Shown here: in pieces, positions 35,666 to 44,976 of the stretch | Position numbering within the stretch: position 1 is the first letter of the stretch | Layout of the letters: every line of letters begins with the position of its first letter | From: Sandaracinaceae bacterium | GTDB taxonomy: Bacteria > Myxococcota_A > Polyangia > Polyangiales > Sandaracinaceae | Length of the DNA stretch: 64,000 nucleotides | Reading direction: 5' to 3' | Assembly (NCBI GenBank): GCA_040218145.1 | Contig: JAVJQK010000035.1 | Coordinates: forward strand, 124,001-188,000 | Made by a program: the position numbers and the translations under genes | Notes under the pieces: model-generated | Told to the model about the DNA's origin: nothing | The model's input: only the letters and a program-made list of their open reading frames with translations | The model's database searches: none

Positions 35666-37414
35666 ATGATGAACCGTCTCGCGGCTCCCAGCGGCGCGCT
35701 GCGCCTGGCCCTCACCCTCTCGTCGCTCGCGCTGCTCGCCAGCTGCTCCGGAGAGGTGCGCGGCGCCATCGTCTACATCGACAGTGATCTTTGCGAGGTC
35801 GGCGACGGGTCCACCCCCGAGTTCGATCGCGTGGTGGTCACCGTCGGGCACTCGGCCACCACGGAGACCTCGACCTTCGTGGCCGGCCTCGGCGAGGCGG
35901 GGTGCGCGGGCCGGGCCGGATGCGAGCAGGTGACGACGCGGGACTTCCCGCTCGCGCTCCCGATCCGCTCGGAGTCGGGCAGCGGCGACATCTCCCTGCG
36001 AGCGGAGCTGTTCCTGGGCGAGACCCAGGTCGGCTGCGCGCAGGGCACCGTGCCCGTCGCGCCCACGGAGCTGACGGCGCACGATCTGATCATCGGTCGG
36101 AGCTGCGGGGCTGGGTGCCTGGACGAGGCGGTCTCGTTCCGCGGCCTGATCTCGGAGGACTCGCCGCCCGGCGCGCGCGCCTGTGTGCCCGCGACGCCGA
36201 GCCCGGAGACGCCCATCAAGCGCGTCGCGGTCGGCTACCTGCACGCGTGCCTGATCGACGCGATGGATCGGCTCTTCTGCTGGGGCGCCAACAGCAGCGG
36301 TCAGCTCGGCATCGGCGACAACGTCAACCGCAACCGCCCCACCCTGGTCAGCCTCGGCGGATCGCTCCGGGCGGTGGATGTGTCGGCGGGCCCCGCGCAC
36401 ACGTGCGCCGTGGTCCGGAACGGCTCCAACTTCGACGTGCGCTGCTGGGGCGACAACGCGAGCGGCCAGCTGGGCAACGGCACCCGCGACCCGGCGACGA
36501 CCCCGGTGGTGGCGGGGGGGACGCAGGGCGCGCGACAGATCTCGGCCGGCGGAGAGCACAACTGCGCGCTCATCGCCGACGGCACCGTGAAGTGCTGGGG
36601 CTCGAACGAGGAGGGTGAGCTCGGCCAACCCCTCTCCACCGAGATCGCCCTGATGGCGATGCAGGTCCCCGGCGTGGAGAACGCGCTGCAGGTCTCGGTC
36701 GGAGGCCAGGACGGCCTCGGCACCCCGGGGATGGAGCGCGAGCGGCACAGCTGCGCGCTCGTCGAGAACACGGCCATGGCGCGCAACGACGTCTGGTGCT
36801 GGGGCTCGAACGACCTCCGACAGCTCGGGCTGGACGACGTCAGCGCGCGCGGTCCGGCGCCCCTCCCCGAGTCCGTCATGCCCGGGACGATCGTCCAGAT
36901 CTCCGCGGGCGAGCGGCACACCTGCGCGGTCGACGGCGCGGACGGTCGCCTCTGGTGCTGGGGCCTCAACGCAGGCGACGCGGAAGGCGGCACGCTGGGC
37001 CGCCCCGCGGCGAGCGGGCGCGATGGCCAGGGCCCCGCGACCATCGGCTCCATGATGCCCGTGCTGGCGCAGACCGACCCGATGGGGGAGGCGCCGCCGA
37101 TCCAGACCCTCTCGGCCAAGCAGGTCTACCGCTGCTTCATCGCCATGGAGGACGGCGCCCCGTACTGCTTCGGCCGCGAGTCCAGCGATCGGCTCGGGTC
37201 GGGCATGGGCACCGATCTGTTCCAGCCGACGCGGGTGAGCGTGCCGATGGGCATGGGGTTCATCCAGGTCGCCGCAGGCTCGACGTTCGCGTGCGCGCTC
37301 CCGGACGACGACACGATGCCGTTCTGCTGGGGCGCCAACGACGACGGGCAGCTCGGCCGCGCCATCTCGGGCGAGACGAGCAGCGCGCCCGACCGCGTCG
37401 CCGCCTGCGATTGA
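35666..37414 (+). CDS. RCC1-repeat lipoprotein
   Basis: The protein has 582 residues from ATG 35666 (ATG 35669 is equally possible; no strong ribosome-binding site). Signal peptide with lipobox LLASC. An N-terminal domain of ~190 residues with several Cys residues precedes a beta-propeller with seven RCC1-like repeats, each marked by C-(W/F)-G-x-N-xxGxLG (CWGANSSGQLG, CWGDNASGQLG, CWGSNEEGELG and so on). RCC1 propellers in myxobacterial exported proteins are common but mostly of unknown role. It is convergent with the ABC exporter, with a gap of only four bases. Confidence 0.88.
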   Translation: MMNRLAAPSGALRLALTLSSLALLASCSGEVRGAIVYIDSDLCEVGDGSTPEFDRVVVTVGHSATTETSTFVAGLGEAGCAGRAGCEQVTTRDFPLALPIRSESGSGDISLRAELFLGETQVGCAQGTVPVAPTELTAHDLIIGRSCGAGCLDEAVSFRGLISEDSPPGARACVPATPSPETPIKRVAVGYLHACLIDAMDRLFCWGANSSGQLGIGDNVNRNRPTLVSLGGSLRAVDVSAGPAHTCAVVRNGSNFDVRCWGDNASGQLGNGTRDPATTPVVAGGTQGARQISAGGEHNCALIADGTVKCWGSNEEGELGQPLSTEIALMAMQVPGVENALQVSVGGQDGLGTPGMERERHSCALVENTAMARNDVWCWGSNDLRQLGLDDVSARGPAPLPESVMPGTIVQISAGERHTCAVDGADGRLWCWGLNAGDAEGGTLGRPAASGRDGQGPATIGSMMPVLAQTDPMGEAPPIQTLSAKQVYRCFIAMEDGAPYCFGRESSDRLGSGMGTDLFQPTRVSVPMGMGFIQVAAGSTFACALPDDDTMPFCWGANDDGQLGRAISGETSSAPDRVAACD

Positions 37415-37418
37415 AGGC

Positions 37419-38171
37419 TCAGCCTTTGGCGTCGAGGTAGGCCTGGTACTCGGTCAGGCACTCCTCGATGGGCGCGTCGATGGCGATCTCGCCGTCCCGG
37501 ATCCAGATGCCGCGCGTGCAGATCTCGCGCGCCGCGGCGAGGTCGTGGGTGACGAACATCATCGTGCGGCACTCCGCGTGGAGCTCGCGGATGCGCGCGA
37601 GGCACTTGGTCTGGAACGCACCATCGCCGACGGCGAGGACCTCGTCGACGAGCAAGATGTCCGCGTCGACGTGCATCGCGACGGCGAAGCCGAGGCGCGC
37701 CGTCATGCCCGTCGAGAAGTGCCGGACGGGGGTGTCGACGAAGTCGCCGAGCTCCGCGAAGCGCAGGATCACCTCGAGCCGCTCGCTCAGCTCTTCGCGG
37801 GAGACGCCGAGCAGGCTCGCGTTGACGTAGGCGTTCTCGGGCGCGGTCATGTCGGGCTCGAACCCCACGCCGAGCGCGAGCATCGGGGCGACGCGGCCGC
37901 GGACCGACACGCGGCCTTCGGTCGGGTGGCTCGCGCCGGCCACGAGCGAGAGCGTGGTGCTCTTGCCGCTGCCGTTCTGGCCCAGGACCGCGACCATCTC
38001 GCCCTCCCGAACCTCGAAGTCGACGTGGCGCAGGGCCCAGAACTTGTCCGTCTCGTCCTCCTCGCGCGCGAGCCCGCGGAGGATGTCCTTCAGCAGGAAC
38101 GACTTGAGGTGACGGCGCCGGTACGCCTTGCCCACGTCGCTGAAGCGGATGCGGAGCCCCGCCTCAGACAT
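37419..38171 (-). CDS. ABC transporter ATPase for polysaccharide export, Wzt/TagH type
   Basis: The protein has 250 residues: Walker A GQNGSGKST, Walker B DILLVDEVLAVGD, and the signature (H)FSTGMTARLGF that is characteristic of the Wzt/TagH/KpsT subfamily. These ATPases drive export of finished polysaccharide (O-antigen, teichoic acid, capsule) through an ABC-2 permease. The carbohydrate-binding C-terminal extension of Wzt proteins is missing, so it resembles the shorter TagH/KpsT-type proteins. It overlaps the permease gene by 8 bp. Confidence 0.92.
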   Translation of the reverse strand: MSEAGLRIRFSDVGKAYRRRHLKSFLLKDILRGLAREEDETDKFWALRHVDFEVREGEMVAVLGQNGSGKSTTLSLVAGASHPTEGRVSVRGRVAPMLALGVGFEPDMTAPENAYVNASLLGVSREELSERLEVILRFAELGDFVDTPVRHFSTGMTARLGFAVAMHVDADILLVDEVLAVGDGAFQTKCLARIRELHAECRTMMFVTHDLAAAREICTRGIWIRDGEIAIDAPIEECLTEYQAYLDAKG

Positions 38172-39039
38172 GGTCGCTCACCACGGGAGCGAACAGGCGG
38201 TAGACGACCACTCCGAAGAGCAGGACCCCGAACGACCCCCCGAAGAGCGCGATGAGGATGTTGTCGGGTGGCGAGGTGCCCTCGATCACGATCACCCGCA
38301 CCGCCTCGACGATGGTGGCCATCGGGTTGAGATGCATGAGGGTGTGCCCGATGCCCGGCACCCGGCTCATCGGATAGATGATGGGCGTGGCCCAGAAGAG
38401 CGCGATGAGGATGGAGTCGACGATGTAGCCGGTGTCGCGGAAGATCACGTTCAGGACGCCGCTCGAGAGCCCGAGCCCCAGCCCGAAGGCGACGAGGGCG
38501 ACCACGATGGCGGGCAGCCACAAGAGCGCGAGCGAGACGTGGAACGACTCCGGGTAGACCGCGATGAGCGGCAGGATGCTCAGGGAGCTGAACCCGAGGT
38601 TGTAGAGGTCGCTCAGGACGGTGCCCGTGATGATCACCCAGGGCGGCACCGCGGTGCGCTTGACGATCTCCGCGTGCACCAGCAGCGCGTGCATCCCGCT
38701 CGTCCACGCGTGGCTGAGGAAGTGCCAGGGCACCAGGCCGAGCATGAGGAGGACCGGATAGCCCTCGATGTCGGTCTTGAAGACGACGCCGAAGACCACG
38801 CTCATCACGATCATGAGCACTGTCGGATACGCGATCGGCCAGATCAGCCCGAGCATCTGGGCGCGGTGCGCCGCGCGGAACTTGCTCGCCGCGAAGACGT
38901 AGAGCGTGTCGCGGAAGCGCCACAGCTGATCGACGAGCCGGGTGGCGCCGCCGAGTCGGGCGGGCTGACCGTCCTCGTCTCCGACGAAGGTCCCGCGCGG
39001 CGTGCGATGCAGCCAGGCAGACGGCGGGGCACTGCTCAT
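38164..39039 (-). CDS. ABC-2 type polysaccharide export permease, Wzm/TagG type
   Basis: The protein has 291 residues from ATG 39039. Six membrane segments in the ABC-2 pattern, an amphipathic N-terminal helix (LWRFRDTLYVFAASKFRAAH), LGLIWPIAYPTVLMIVMSVV as TM1, and the conserved LNP in the C-terminal half (HLNPMATIVEAVR). It forms the channel for the adjacent ATPase. The longer frame to 40173 runs antisense through a glycosyltransferase gene and is not real. It is divergent from that glycosyltransferase, with 36 bp between starts. Confidence 0.9.
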   Translation of the reverse strand: MSSAPPSAWLHRTPRGTFVGDEDGQPARLGGATRLVDQLWRFRDTLYVFAASKFRAAHRAQMLGLIWPIAYPTVLMIVMSVVFGVVFKTDIEGYPVLLMLGLVPWHFLSHAWTSGMHALLVHAEIVKRTAVPPWVIITGTVLSDLYNLGFSSLSILPLIAVYPESFHVSLALLWLPAIVVALVAFGLGLGLSSGVLNVIFRDTGYIVDSILIALFWATPIIYPMSRVPGIGHTLMHLNPMATIVEAVRVIVIEGTSPPDNILIALFGGSFGVLLFGVVVYRLFAPVVSDHV

Positions 39040-39075
39040 CAGCCCGGTGACTAGCAGAATCCGCGCGCGAATTCG

Positions 39076-40056
39076 ATGGGTCGGGGTAGCGTGACGGCGG
39101 TGGATCCGCGCGATGTCCCCGGCTTTGGTGATCTTCGCTTGCGCGACCGGGCCCGGGTGCGCGCGCTGGCGCGCCTGCAAGCGCAGGTCCGCCATGGGCC
39201 CGACGAGGCGAGCCAGGCGCGGCGTTCGCTGCCCTCTGCGCTCCAGCGGCTCGTGCGTCGCGCCGTCGCGCCGGTGCGGGTGCCCGGCCAGGCGACCGCC
39301 ACGATCCCGCTCGACGCCCGCCCGGCCCCGCGCCGCGCCGAGACCTCGGAGGGGCCACCGCGCGCGTCGATCGTGATCCCGAGCCGGGGCGCGCCGACCC
39401 TCGCGCAGTGCCTGGCCGCGATCGCGTCCCACACCCGCGTGCCGCACGAGGTGATCGTGGTCGACGACGCGGCGCCCTCCCCGCTCTGTGGCGCGCGGAC
39501 GCGGCTGGCGGCTCGACGCGGCTTCCCTGGCGCGGTCAATCGAGGCGCGCAGCTCGCCCGCGCCGACGCGCTGGTGATCTTGAACGACGACGTCGTCGTC
39601 ACGCCCGGCTGGCTGACGCAGCTCCTCGCCGCGCTCGAGCTCCCGAAGGCGGGGCTGGTCGGCCCGGCCACCAACGACAGCGGGGACGCGGCGACGGAGC
39701 CCGCCCGCTATCGCGACCTCGAGGGCCTGCTCGCCCACGCGCGGAGCCGAGAGGGCGCGCCGCGCGAGGTGGAGAAGCTCAGCCTGCTGTGCGCGGCGAT
39801 GCGGCGCGAGACCTTCGAGGCGCTCGGCGGGCTCGACGAGGGCTACGGGCTCGGCATGTTCGAGGACGACGAGCTCTGCATGAGCCTGCGGCGGCGACGG
39901 CTCCGCGTGCTGCTGGCCCCTTCGGCCTTCGTGCATCACCACGGCTCGGCCACCTTCGGGCGCATGCCCGACGCGACGCGGATCGCGCGCTTCCTCATCA
40001 ACCGCCGCCGCTTCGAGCGCCGCTGGGGCGTGCGCTGGCGAGCGCCGACCGTATGA
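39076..40056 (+). CDS. family 2 glycosyltransferase
   Basis: The protein has 326 residues. The N-terminal ~95 residues are Arg/Ala-rich and without known fold; GTG 39091 is an alternative start. The GT-A domain begins RASIVIPSRGAPTLAQCLAA, with HEVIVVDDAAPSP and LNDDVVVTPGWL (metal-binding DD) and FEDDELCMSLRRRRLR near the acceptor site. The layout resembles rhamnosyl- or galactofuranosyl-type GT2 enzymes; the sugar is not predictable. Its stop overlaps the next gene (ATGA), and it faces a polysaccharide exporter, which suggests a surface glycan pathway. Confidence 0.87.
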   Translation: MGRGSVTAVDPRDVPGFGDLRLRDRARVRALARLQAQVRHGPDEASQARRSLPSALQRLVRRAVAPVRVPGQATATIPLDARPAPRRAETSEGPPRASIVIPSRGAPTLAQCLAAIASHTRVPHEVIVVDDAAPSPLCGARTRLAARRGFPGAVNRGAQLARADALVILNDDVVVTPGWLTQLLAALELPKAGLVGPATNDSGDAATEPARYRDLEGLLAHARSREGAPREVEKLSLLCAAMRRETFEALGGLDEGYGLGMFEDDELCMSLRRRRLRVLLAPSAFVHHHGSATFGRMPDATRIARFLINRRRFERRWGVRWRAPTV

Positions 40057-41462
40057 TGCGCGCGATGCCGGACTGGGTCGCCGACGCCGTCTTCTACCAG
40101 ATCTTCCCGGATCGCTTCGCGCGCTCGGGGCGGGTGCACGTGCCCGGACCGCTCGAGGCGTGGGACGCGCCACCGACGCAGCACGGCTACAAGGGCGGCG
40201 ACCTGTTCGGCGTGGTCGAGCGCCTGGACCACCTCGAGGCGCTGGGCGTGAACGCCCTCTATCTGACGCCCATCTTCCAGAGCGCCTCGAACCACCGCTA
40301 CCACACGCACGATTACTTCACCGTCGATCCGATGCTCGGGGGCGACGCCGGGTTCGACGCGCTGATCGAGGCCGCCCACGACCGCGGCATGAAGGTCGTC
40401 CTCGACGCGGTGCTGAATCACGCGAGCCGGGGCTTCTTCCCCTTTCACGACGTCCTGGAGAACGGCGAGGCCTCCCCCTACTTCGACTGGTTCCACGTCG
40501 AGCGTCTCCCGCTCCGGCCCTACGGCCCCGGCGAGCCGGGCTACGCGTGCTGGCGCGGCATCCCGGCCTTGCCCAAGCTGAACACCGAGAACGCCGAGGT
40601 GAACGCGTTCCTGATCTCGGTGCTGCGACACTGGGCGGAGCGCGGCATCGACGGCTGGCGCTTCGACACGCCCGAGGAGATCGTGACGCCCGGGTTCTGG
40701 GAGGCGGTGCGAGACGCGGTGAAGGCCGTGGACGAGGAGCTCTACCTCGTCGGCGAGATCTGGACCGACGCCGCGCCCTGGCTCGGCCCGCGCTTCGACG
40801 GGACGATGAGCTACTGGCTCGGCGGACACACCCTGGTCTACGCGTCGGGCGGCGCCTTCCGCTTCGAGATCACCAAGCACGAGTACCCGCTCGTGCGCGA
40901 GCCCGTCGACGCGGTCGCGTTCGGTGACCACGTCGAGGCGGTCATGACGCGCTACACGCCCGCGCAGCAGCAGGCGAACCTCTCCCTCTACGGCTCGCAC
41001 GACACCGCGCGCGCGTTGACGATGCTCGCCGGCGACCGGGAGGCGATGAAGCTCGCCACCATGCTCCTCTTCACCCTCCCCGGCGCGCCCTGCGTGTACG
41101 CGGGCGACGAGATCGGCATGGAGGGGCTCGACGACCCGGGGTGCCGGGCGGGCTTCGTCTGGGACGAGGCGCGCTGGGATCAGGACTTGCTCGAGACGTT
41201 CCAGGCTCTGATCCGGCTCCGGCGGGAACACGTCGCCACGCGGCGCGGGCGCTTCCGCCGGCTCACGCGGAGCGGTGACGTCTTCGCGTTCGTGATGGAG
41301 CACGAGGACGAGACCCTGCTCGTGGCGACCAACGCGACCGGTGAGGCGGCGAGCGCCGCGCTCGGCCTCGACGGCGCCCGCTCGTTCGGCGACGGCGCGC
41401 TGGTCGCGGGGACCCTGACCCTCCCCGCGCGGACCGGCGCCGTGTTCTCGATCGCCCGCTGA
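40053..41462 (+). CDS. GH13 alpha-amylase family enzyme
   Basis: The protein has 469 residues from ATG 40053 (or 40056), translationally coupled to the glycosyltransferase. Intracellular; no signal peptide. The start DAVFYQIFPDRF is typical of neopullulanase/maltogenic-type GH13 proteins. Catalytic residues are visible: nucleophile Asp205 (DGWRFDT), acid/base Glu235 (VGEIW), and transition-state Asp317 (GSHDT); DAVLNHAS is region I. The substrate is probably an alpha-glucan or maltodextrin. The otsA-otsB trehalose genes lie ~2 kb downstream. Length is short for neopullulanases, which carry an extra N-terminal domain that is missing here. Confidence 0.92.
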   Translation: MMRAMPDWVADAVFYQIFPDRFARSGRVHVPGPLEAWDAPPTQHGYKGGDLFGVVERLDHLEALGVNALYLTPIFQSASNHRYHTHDYFTVDPMLGGDAGFDALIEAAHDRGMKVVLDAVLNHASRGFFPFHDVLENGEASPYFDWFHVERLPLRPYGPGEPGYACWRGIPALPKLNTENAEVNAFLISVLRHWAERGIDGWRFDTPEEIVTPGFWEAVRDAVKAVDEELYLVGEIWTDAAPWLGPRFDGTMSYWLGGHTLVYASGGAFRFEITKHEYPLVREPVDAVAFGDHVEAVMTRYTPAQQQANLSLYGSHDTARALTMLAGDREAMKLATMLLFTLPGAPCVYAGDEIGMEGLDDPGCRAGFVWDEARWDQDLLETFQALIRLRREHVATRRGRFRRLTRSGDVFAFVMEHEDETLLVATNATGEAASAALGLDGARSFGDGALVAGTLTLPARTGAVFSIAR

Positions 41463-41468
41463 CCGAGC

Positions 41469-43472
41469 TCAGTCGACGACGATCGCCGGCCGCTCGCCCT
41501 GGCGCCAGTGGTATCGCAACCCGGACTGCACGCTCGCGGTCTCGGTGGTCAGCGCCCCGTCCGGCCAGCGGACCGAGACCTCCGCCTCGCACGCCGCGCC
41601 GAGCCCGAAGTGCAGGACCCGGTCGTTCTGCGCGCCGTAGTGCCCGTGGCCGCCCCCGACCTCCTGGGTCTGGGTGACTCCGCCCGCGGTGACGGTGACC
41701 CGCGCCCCGATCGCGGCGCGGTTCGTCCCCTCGCCGCCCTCGAGGTCGAGCTGCACGAAGTTGCCGCCGTCGCCGGCGAGGTTCTCGAAGAAGCGGACCT
41801 GCGGGCGCTCGTAGCAGTCGTTCGGGCCCGAGGCGTCGCAGCGCGCGCGGGAGTGACCCACCACGACGTCGAGGTCACCGTCGCGGTCGAAGTCGGCCAC
41901 CACCACGCCGTGGCTGCGGTTGTGGTCGATGCCCTCGCTCGGCGCGACCTCGACGAAGGCGAGCGAGCCGTCGGTCTCGTTGTGGTAGAGGCGGCCGCGG
42001 TTGCCCGCGTAGTCGCTCGCGCCGAGGTAGATGTCGTTCCAGCCGTCGTTGTCGAAGTCGAAGATGGCCGCCGTCATGTGGCCCTCGTCCCAGGTCGCGC
42101 CGTCCTGGGCGATGGCGAGGCCGAGCGCCTCGTCCCCCGGGCGCGAGAAGGTGGCCGCGCCGTCGTTGACGAGCACCTCGGAGCCGTCCGAGCCGGCGCC
42201 GGCCCACCAGTGGCGGATCTCGGTCGTGAACAGATCGAGGTCGCCGTCGTTGTCGAGGTCACCACAGATCGTCGCGCCGCTGTTGCCGCCGAGGCGCCAC
42301 GGGTTGCGGTCGTTGTCGTGGTTCCAGTTGTCCGAGCAGCTCACGAGCGGCGCGGGCACGTCGGCGCACCCCTCCGCGGCGCGGTTCGACTGGCAGAAGC
42401 AGCGCGCGAACTGGTTGTCCTCCCAGGTGAGGTCGCCGTCGTAGGCGTAGCCGGACTCGACCGAGCGGTTCACGTAGCCGGCGCCGCCCATCGCGTGCCA
42501 GAGATGGTTCGGGGAGCGGCCGTAGCTGCTCGCGAGCAGCTCCGCGAAGCCGTCGCCGTCGAGGTCGCAGGCGTTCGCGCTCCAGGCGCGGGTGTGACCG
42601 AGGCCCATGTTCAGCGTCTCGTGATCCATCCAGTCCTGGGTGGTCAGGCCGAACGCGTCGGTCACGTCGGTGAAGCCGCCGCCGCCGTCGCCGCGCCAGA
42701 GGCGGTCGTTCTGGAGGTAGATGCCGCGGCTGCCCGAGTAGTTGTGCTCCGGCACCCACAGATCGAGCAGGCCGTCGTGGTCGACGTCGACGAACGAGGC
42801 GCCCGCGGGCGCGTCGACGGCGTCCATGCGCCGCAGCCCGTTGGACGCCGCGGTCAGCGTGAAGACTCCCGCGCCGTCGTTGAGGAGCAGCTCGCTCGTC
42901 TCGTTGCCGACCGCCTCGAGGTCCTCGGTCGAGACGCCGGTGTAGACGTCGAGGTCGCCGTCGTTGTCGACGTCGCCCCACGCGACCACCTGGACCGGCC
43001 GGCCGCCGGGCTCGGCCTGACGGCGCGTCAGGATCCCGGACGCCTCGGTCACGTCCTCGAAGCGGCCGTCGCCCGTATTGCGCAGGAGGAACGTGTTGCG
43101 GGAGGTGGTCTCGGCGAAGTCGTCGACCCCCGTGCGGCCGCGGCGCACCTCGAGATCGGCCCAGCCGTCGCCGTCGATGTCGGTCACGGTCAGGCGCACG
43201 CCCTCCACGCCGAGGGCGCGAAGCCCCCAGTCGTCGGTCGCGTCGCGAAAGGCCGGCGCGCCCGCCGCCCAGCCCGTCCCGCCCCCGCAGCTCGGCGTCG
43301 CGCAGGCGGCGCTCTCCGCCACGCAGACGTCGGCCTCAGCGCAGATGGGGCCGTCGGCCGCGCCGCAGTGGCACGCGCCGTCGTCGCCGGCCACCCAGCC
43401 CTCCTCGCAGTCCGGCGGCTGCTCGCAAGCGAAGAGGAAGAAGAAGGAGACCAAGCCGAGCGCGCGTTTCAT
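41469..43472 (-). CDS. FG-GAP/VCBS repeat lipoprotein with ASPIC/UnbV domain
   Basis: The protein has 667 residues from ATG 43472, with lipobox FLFAC. Cys-rich N-terminal segment, then at least seven FG-GAP/VCBS blades, each with a DxDxDGxxDL calcium-binding loop (DIDGDGWADL, DVDNDGDLDV, DVDHDGLLDL, DLDGDGFAEL, DLDNDGDLDL, DFDNDGWNDI, DFDRDGDLDV). The C-terminal ~95 residues are an ASPIC/UnbV domain (AIGARVTVTAGG; GHYGAQNDRVLHFGLG; VSVRWPDG). This CRTAC1-like architecture is usual in large secreted proteins of myxobacteria; the ligand is unknown. Convergent with GH13 at a six-base gap. Confidence 0.9.
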   Translation of the reverse strand: MKRALGLVSFFFLFACEQPPDCEEGWVAGDDGACHCGAADGPICAEADVCVAESAACATPSCGGGTGWAAGAPAFRDATDDWGLRALGVEGVRLTVTDIDGDGWADLEVRRGRTGVDDFAETTSRNTFLLRNTGDGRFEDVTEASGILTRRQAEPGGRPVQVVAWGDVDNDGDLDVYTGVSTEDLEAVGNETSELLLNDGAGVFTLTAASNGLRRMDAVDAPAGASFVDVDHDGLLDLWVPEHNYSGSRGIYLQNDRLWRGDGGGGFTDVTDAFGLTTQDWMDHETLNMGLGHTRAWSANACDLDGDGFAELLASSYGRSPNHLWHAMGGAGYVNRSVESGYAYDGDLTWEDNQFARCFCQSNRAAEGCADVPAPLVSCSDNWNHDNDRNPWRLGGNSGATICGDLDNDGDLDLFTTEIRHWWAGAGSDGSEVLVNDGAATFSRPGDEALGLAIAQDGATWDEGHMTAAIFDFDNDGWNDIYLGASDYAGNRGRLYHNETDGSLAFVEVAPSEGIDHNRSHGVVVADFDRDGDLDVVVGHSRARCDASGPNDCYERPQVRFFENLAGDGGNFVQLDLEGGEGTNRAAIGARVTVTAGGVTQTQEVGGGHGHYGAQNDRVLHFGLGAACEAEVSVRWPDGALTTETASVQSGLRYHWRQGERPAIVVD

Positions 43473-43572
43473 GAAGCTCACAAGGTAGCGGGACGAAATC
43501 CGCACGCCTACCCCCGCGCGAGATGGCTCACGGGCTTGAAACCCTCACCCATCGCGTCCTATGTGGGCCGCG

Positions 43573-44976
43573 ATGGCGCGTGTGAACGGGAAGCTGGTGG
43601 TCGTCTCCAATCGCGGGCCCTACCGCACCGAGACGCGTGGGGGGCGCCGGCGCCTCGTGCGCGCGGCGGGCGGGCTGGTGGCCGCGCTCGACCCCGTGCT
43701 GCGCGAGCGCGGCGGGTTGTGGGTGAGCGCGCAGGAGACGGATCACCCTCAGGTCGTGCAGCTCGAGAGCGATCAGCTGCCTTACGACCTCGCGTCGGTG
43801 AAGCTCCGCCGGCGGGTCCAGGAGGACTTCTACGAGGGCATCTCCAACGCCGTGCTCTGGCCGCTGCTCCACAGCATGCCGCCGACGGTCCGCGTCGGCA
43901 CCGCGCCCTGGGAGTCCTACCGCATCGCCAACACGGCCTTCGCGGAGGCGACGCTCTCGGACGCGCCGCGGGGCGCGCGGTTCTGGATCCAGGACTACCA
44001 CCTGATGCTGATGCCGGCCCTGATCCGGGCCCAGCGCAAGAAGGCGCGCGTCGGCTGGTTCTGTCACGTGCCGTGGCCGGGCCCGGACCTCTTCGGCGCC
44101 CTCCCCGCCAGCCGGGAGCTGCTCGAGGGCCTGCTCGGGGCCGACCTGCTCGGCTTCCACACCGAGGGCTACTGCCGGAACTTCCTGGACTGCGTCTCCC
44201 AGCTCACCGACTACCAGGTCGACGTCGCGGCCAAGACGGTGAAGGCCAACGGGCACACCGTGCGCATGCTGACCGCCCCCATCGGCGTGCCCTTCGCCGA
44301 CATCCAGCAGACGGCGTCCGATCCCGAGGTGCTCGAGCGCTCGAAGAAGATCCAGCAGGCGGTCGGCGGCCGTCAGATCGTGCTCGGGGTCGATCGCCTC
44401 GACTACACGAAGGGGATCCCGGAGCGGCTGCTCGCGTTCGAGCACTTGCTGTCGAGCGATCGCTCCGCCGCCAACCGCTACGTGCTCGTGCAGATCATGG
44501 TGCCGAGCCGCCAGGCGGTGCAGGCCTACGCCGACCTCAAGGACGAGATCGACCGGATGGTCGGGGACATCAACGGCCGCTTCAGCGTCACCGGCCGGCT
44601 GCCGGTGCACTACTACTACCGCAACCTCCCGAAGAACGAGCTCTACGCGCACTACGTGGCCGCGGACGTCGCGCTGATCACACCGCTTCGTGATGGCATG
44701 AACCTGGTCGCTCACGAATACTGCGCCGCCAAGACCGACGGGACCGGCGCGCTGGTCCTCAGCCAGCTGGCCGGCGCGGCCTCCTATCTCAAGGGCGCGT
44801 TGATCGTCAATCCCCACGACATCGAAGGCACCGCCAAGACCCTCGAGCGGGCGCTCCAGATGCCCGTCGCCGAGCAGAAAGAACGCATGCAGGCCAGCCG
44901 TACCGAAGTCCACAAGCTCGACGTGCACCGTTGGGCAGACCGATTCCTGCGCGAGCTCGAAGAGACCCGCCGATGA
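43573..44976 (+). CDS. otsA: trehalose-6-phosphate synthase OtsA
   Basis: The protein has 467 residues from ATG 43573; ATG 43561 adds four. It transfers glucose from UDP-glucose to glucose 6-phosphate (GT20). Motifs: LVVVSNRGPY at the N-terminus, FWIQDYHLMLMPALIR, HVPWPGPDLF, GVDRLDYTKGIPERL, and the donor-site LRDGMNLVAHEYCA. All are intact. It overlaps otsB (ATGA), so the two enzymes are made together. Confidence 0.97.
   Translation: MARVNGKLVVVSNRGPYRTETRGGRRRLVRAAGGLVAALDPVLRERGGLWVSAQETDHPQVVQLESDQLPYDLASVKLRRRVQEDFYEGISNAVLWPLLHSMPPTVRVGTAPWESYRIANTAFAEATLSDAPRGARFWIQDYHLMLMPALIRAQRKKARVGWFCHVPWPGPDLFGALPASRELLEGLLGADLLGFHTEGYCRNFLDCVSQLTDYQVDVAAKTVKANGHTVRMLTAPIGVPFADIQQTASDPEVLERSKKIQQAVGGRQIVLGVDRLDYTKGIPERLLAFEHLLSSDRSAANRYVLVQIMVPSRQAVQAYADLKDEIDRMVGDINGRFSVTGRLPVHYYYRNLPKNELYAHYVAADVALITPLRDGMNLVAHEYCAAKTDGTGALVLSQLAGAASYLKGALIVNPHDIEGTAKTLERALQMPVAEQKERMQASRTEVHKLDVHRWADRFLRELEETRR

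Noticed and set aside
40160-40927. Alternative reading frames within the GH13 and glycosyltransferase genes
   Set aside because: The catalytic motifs of GH13 and GT2 are complete in the called frames.
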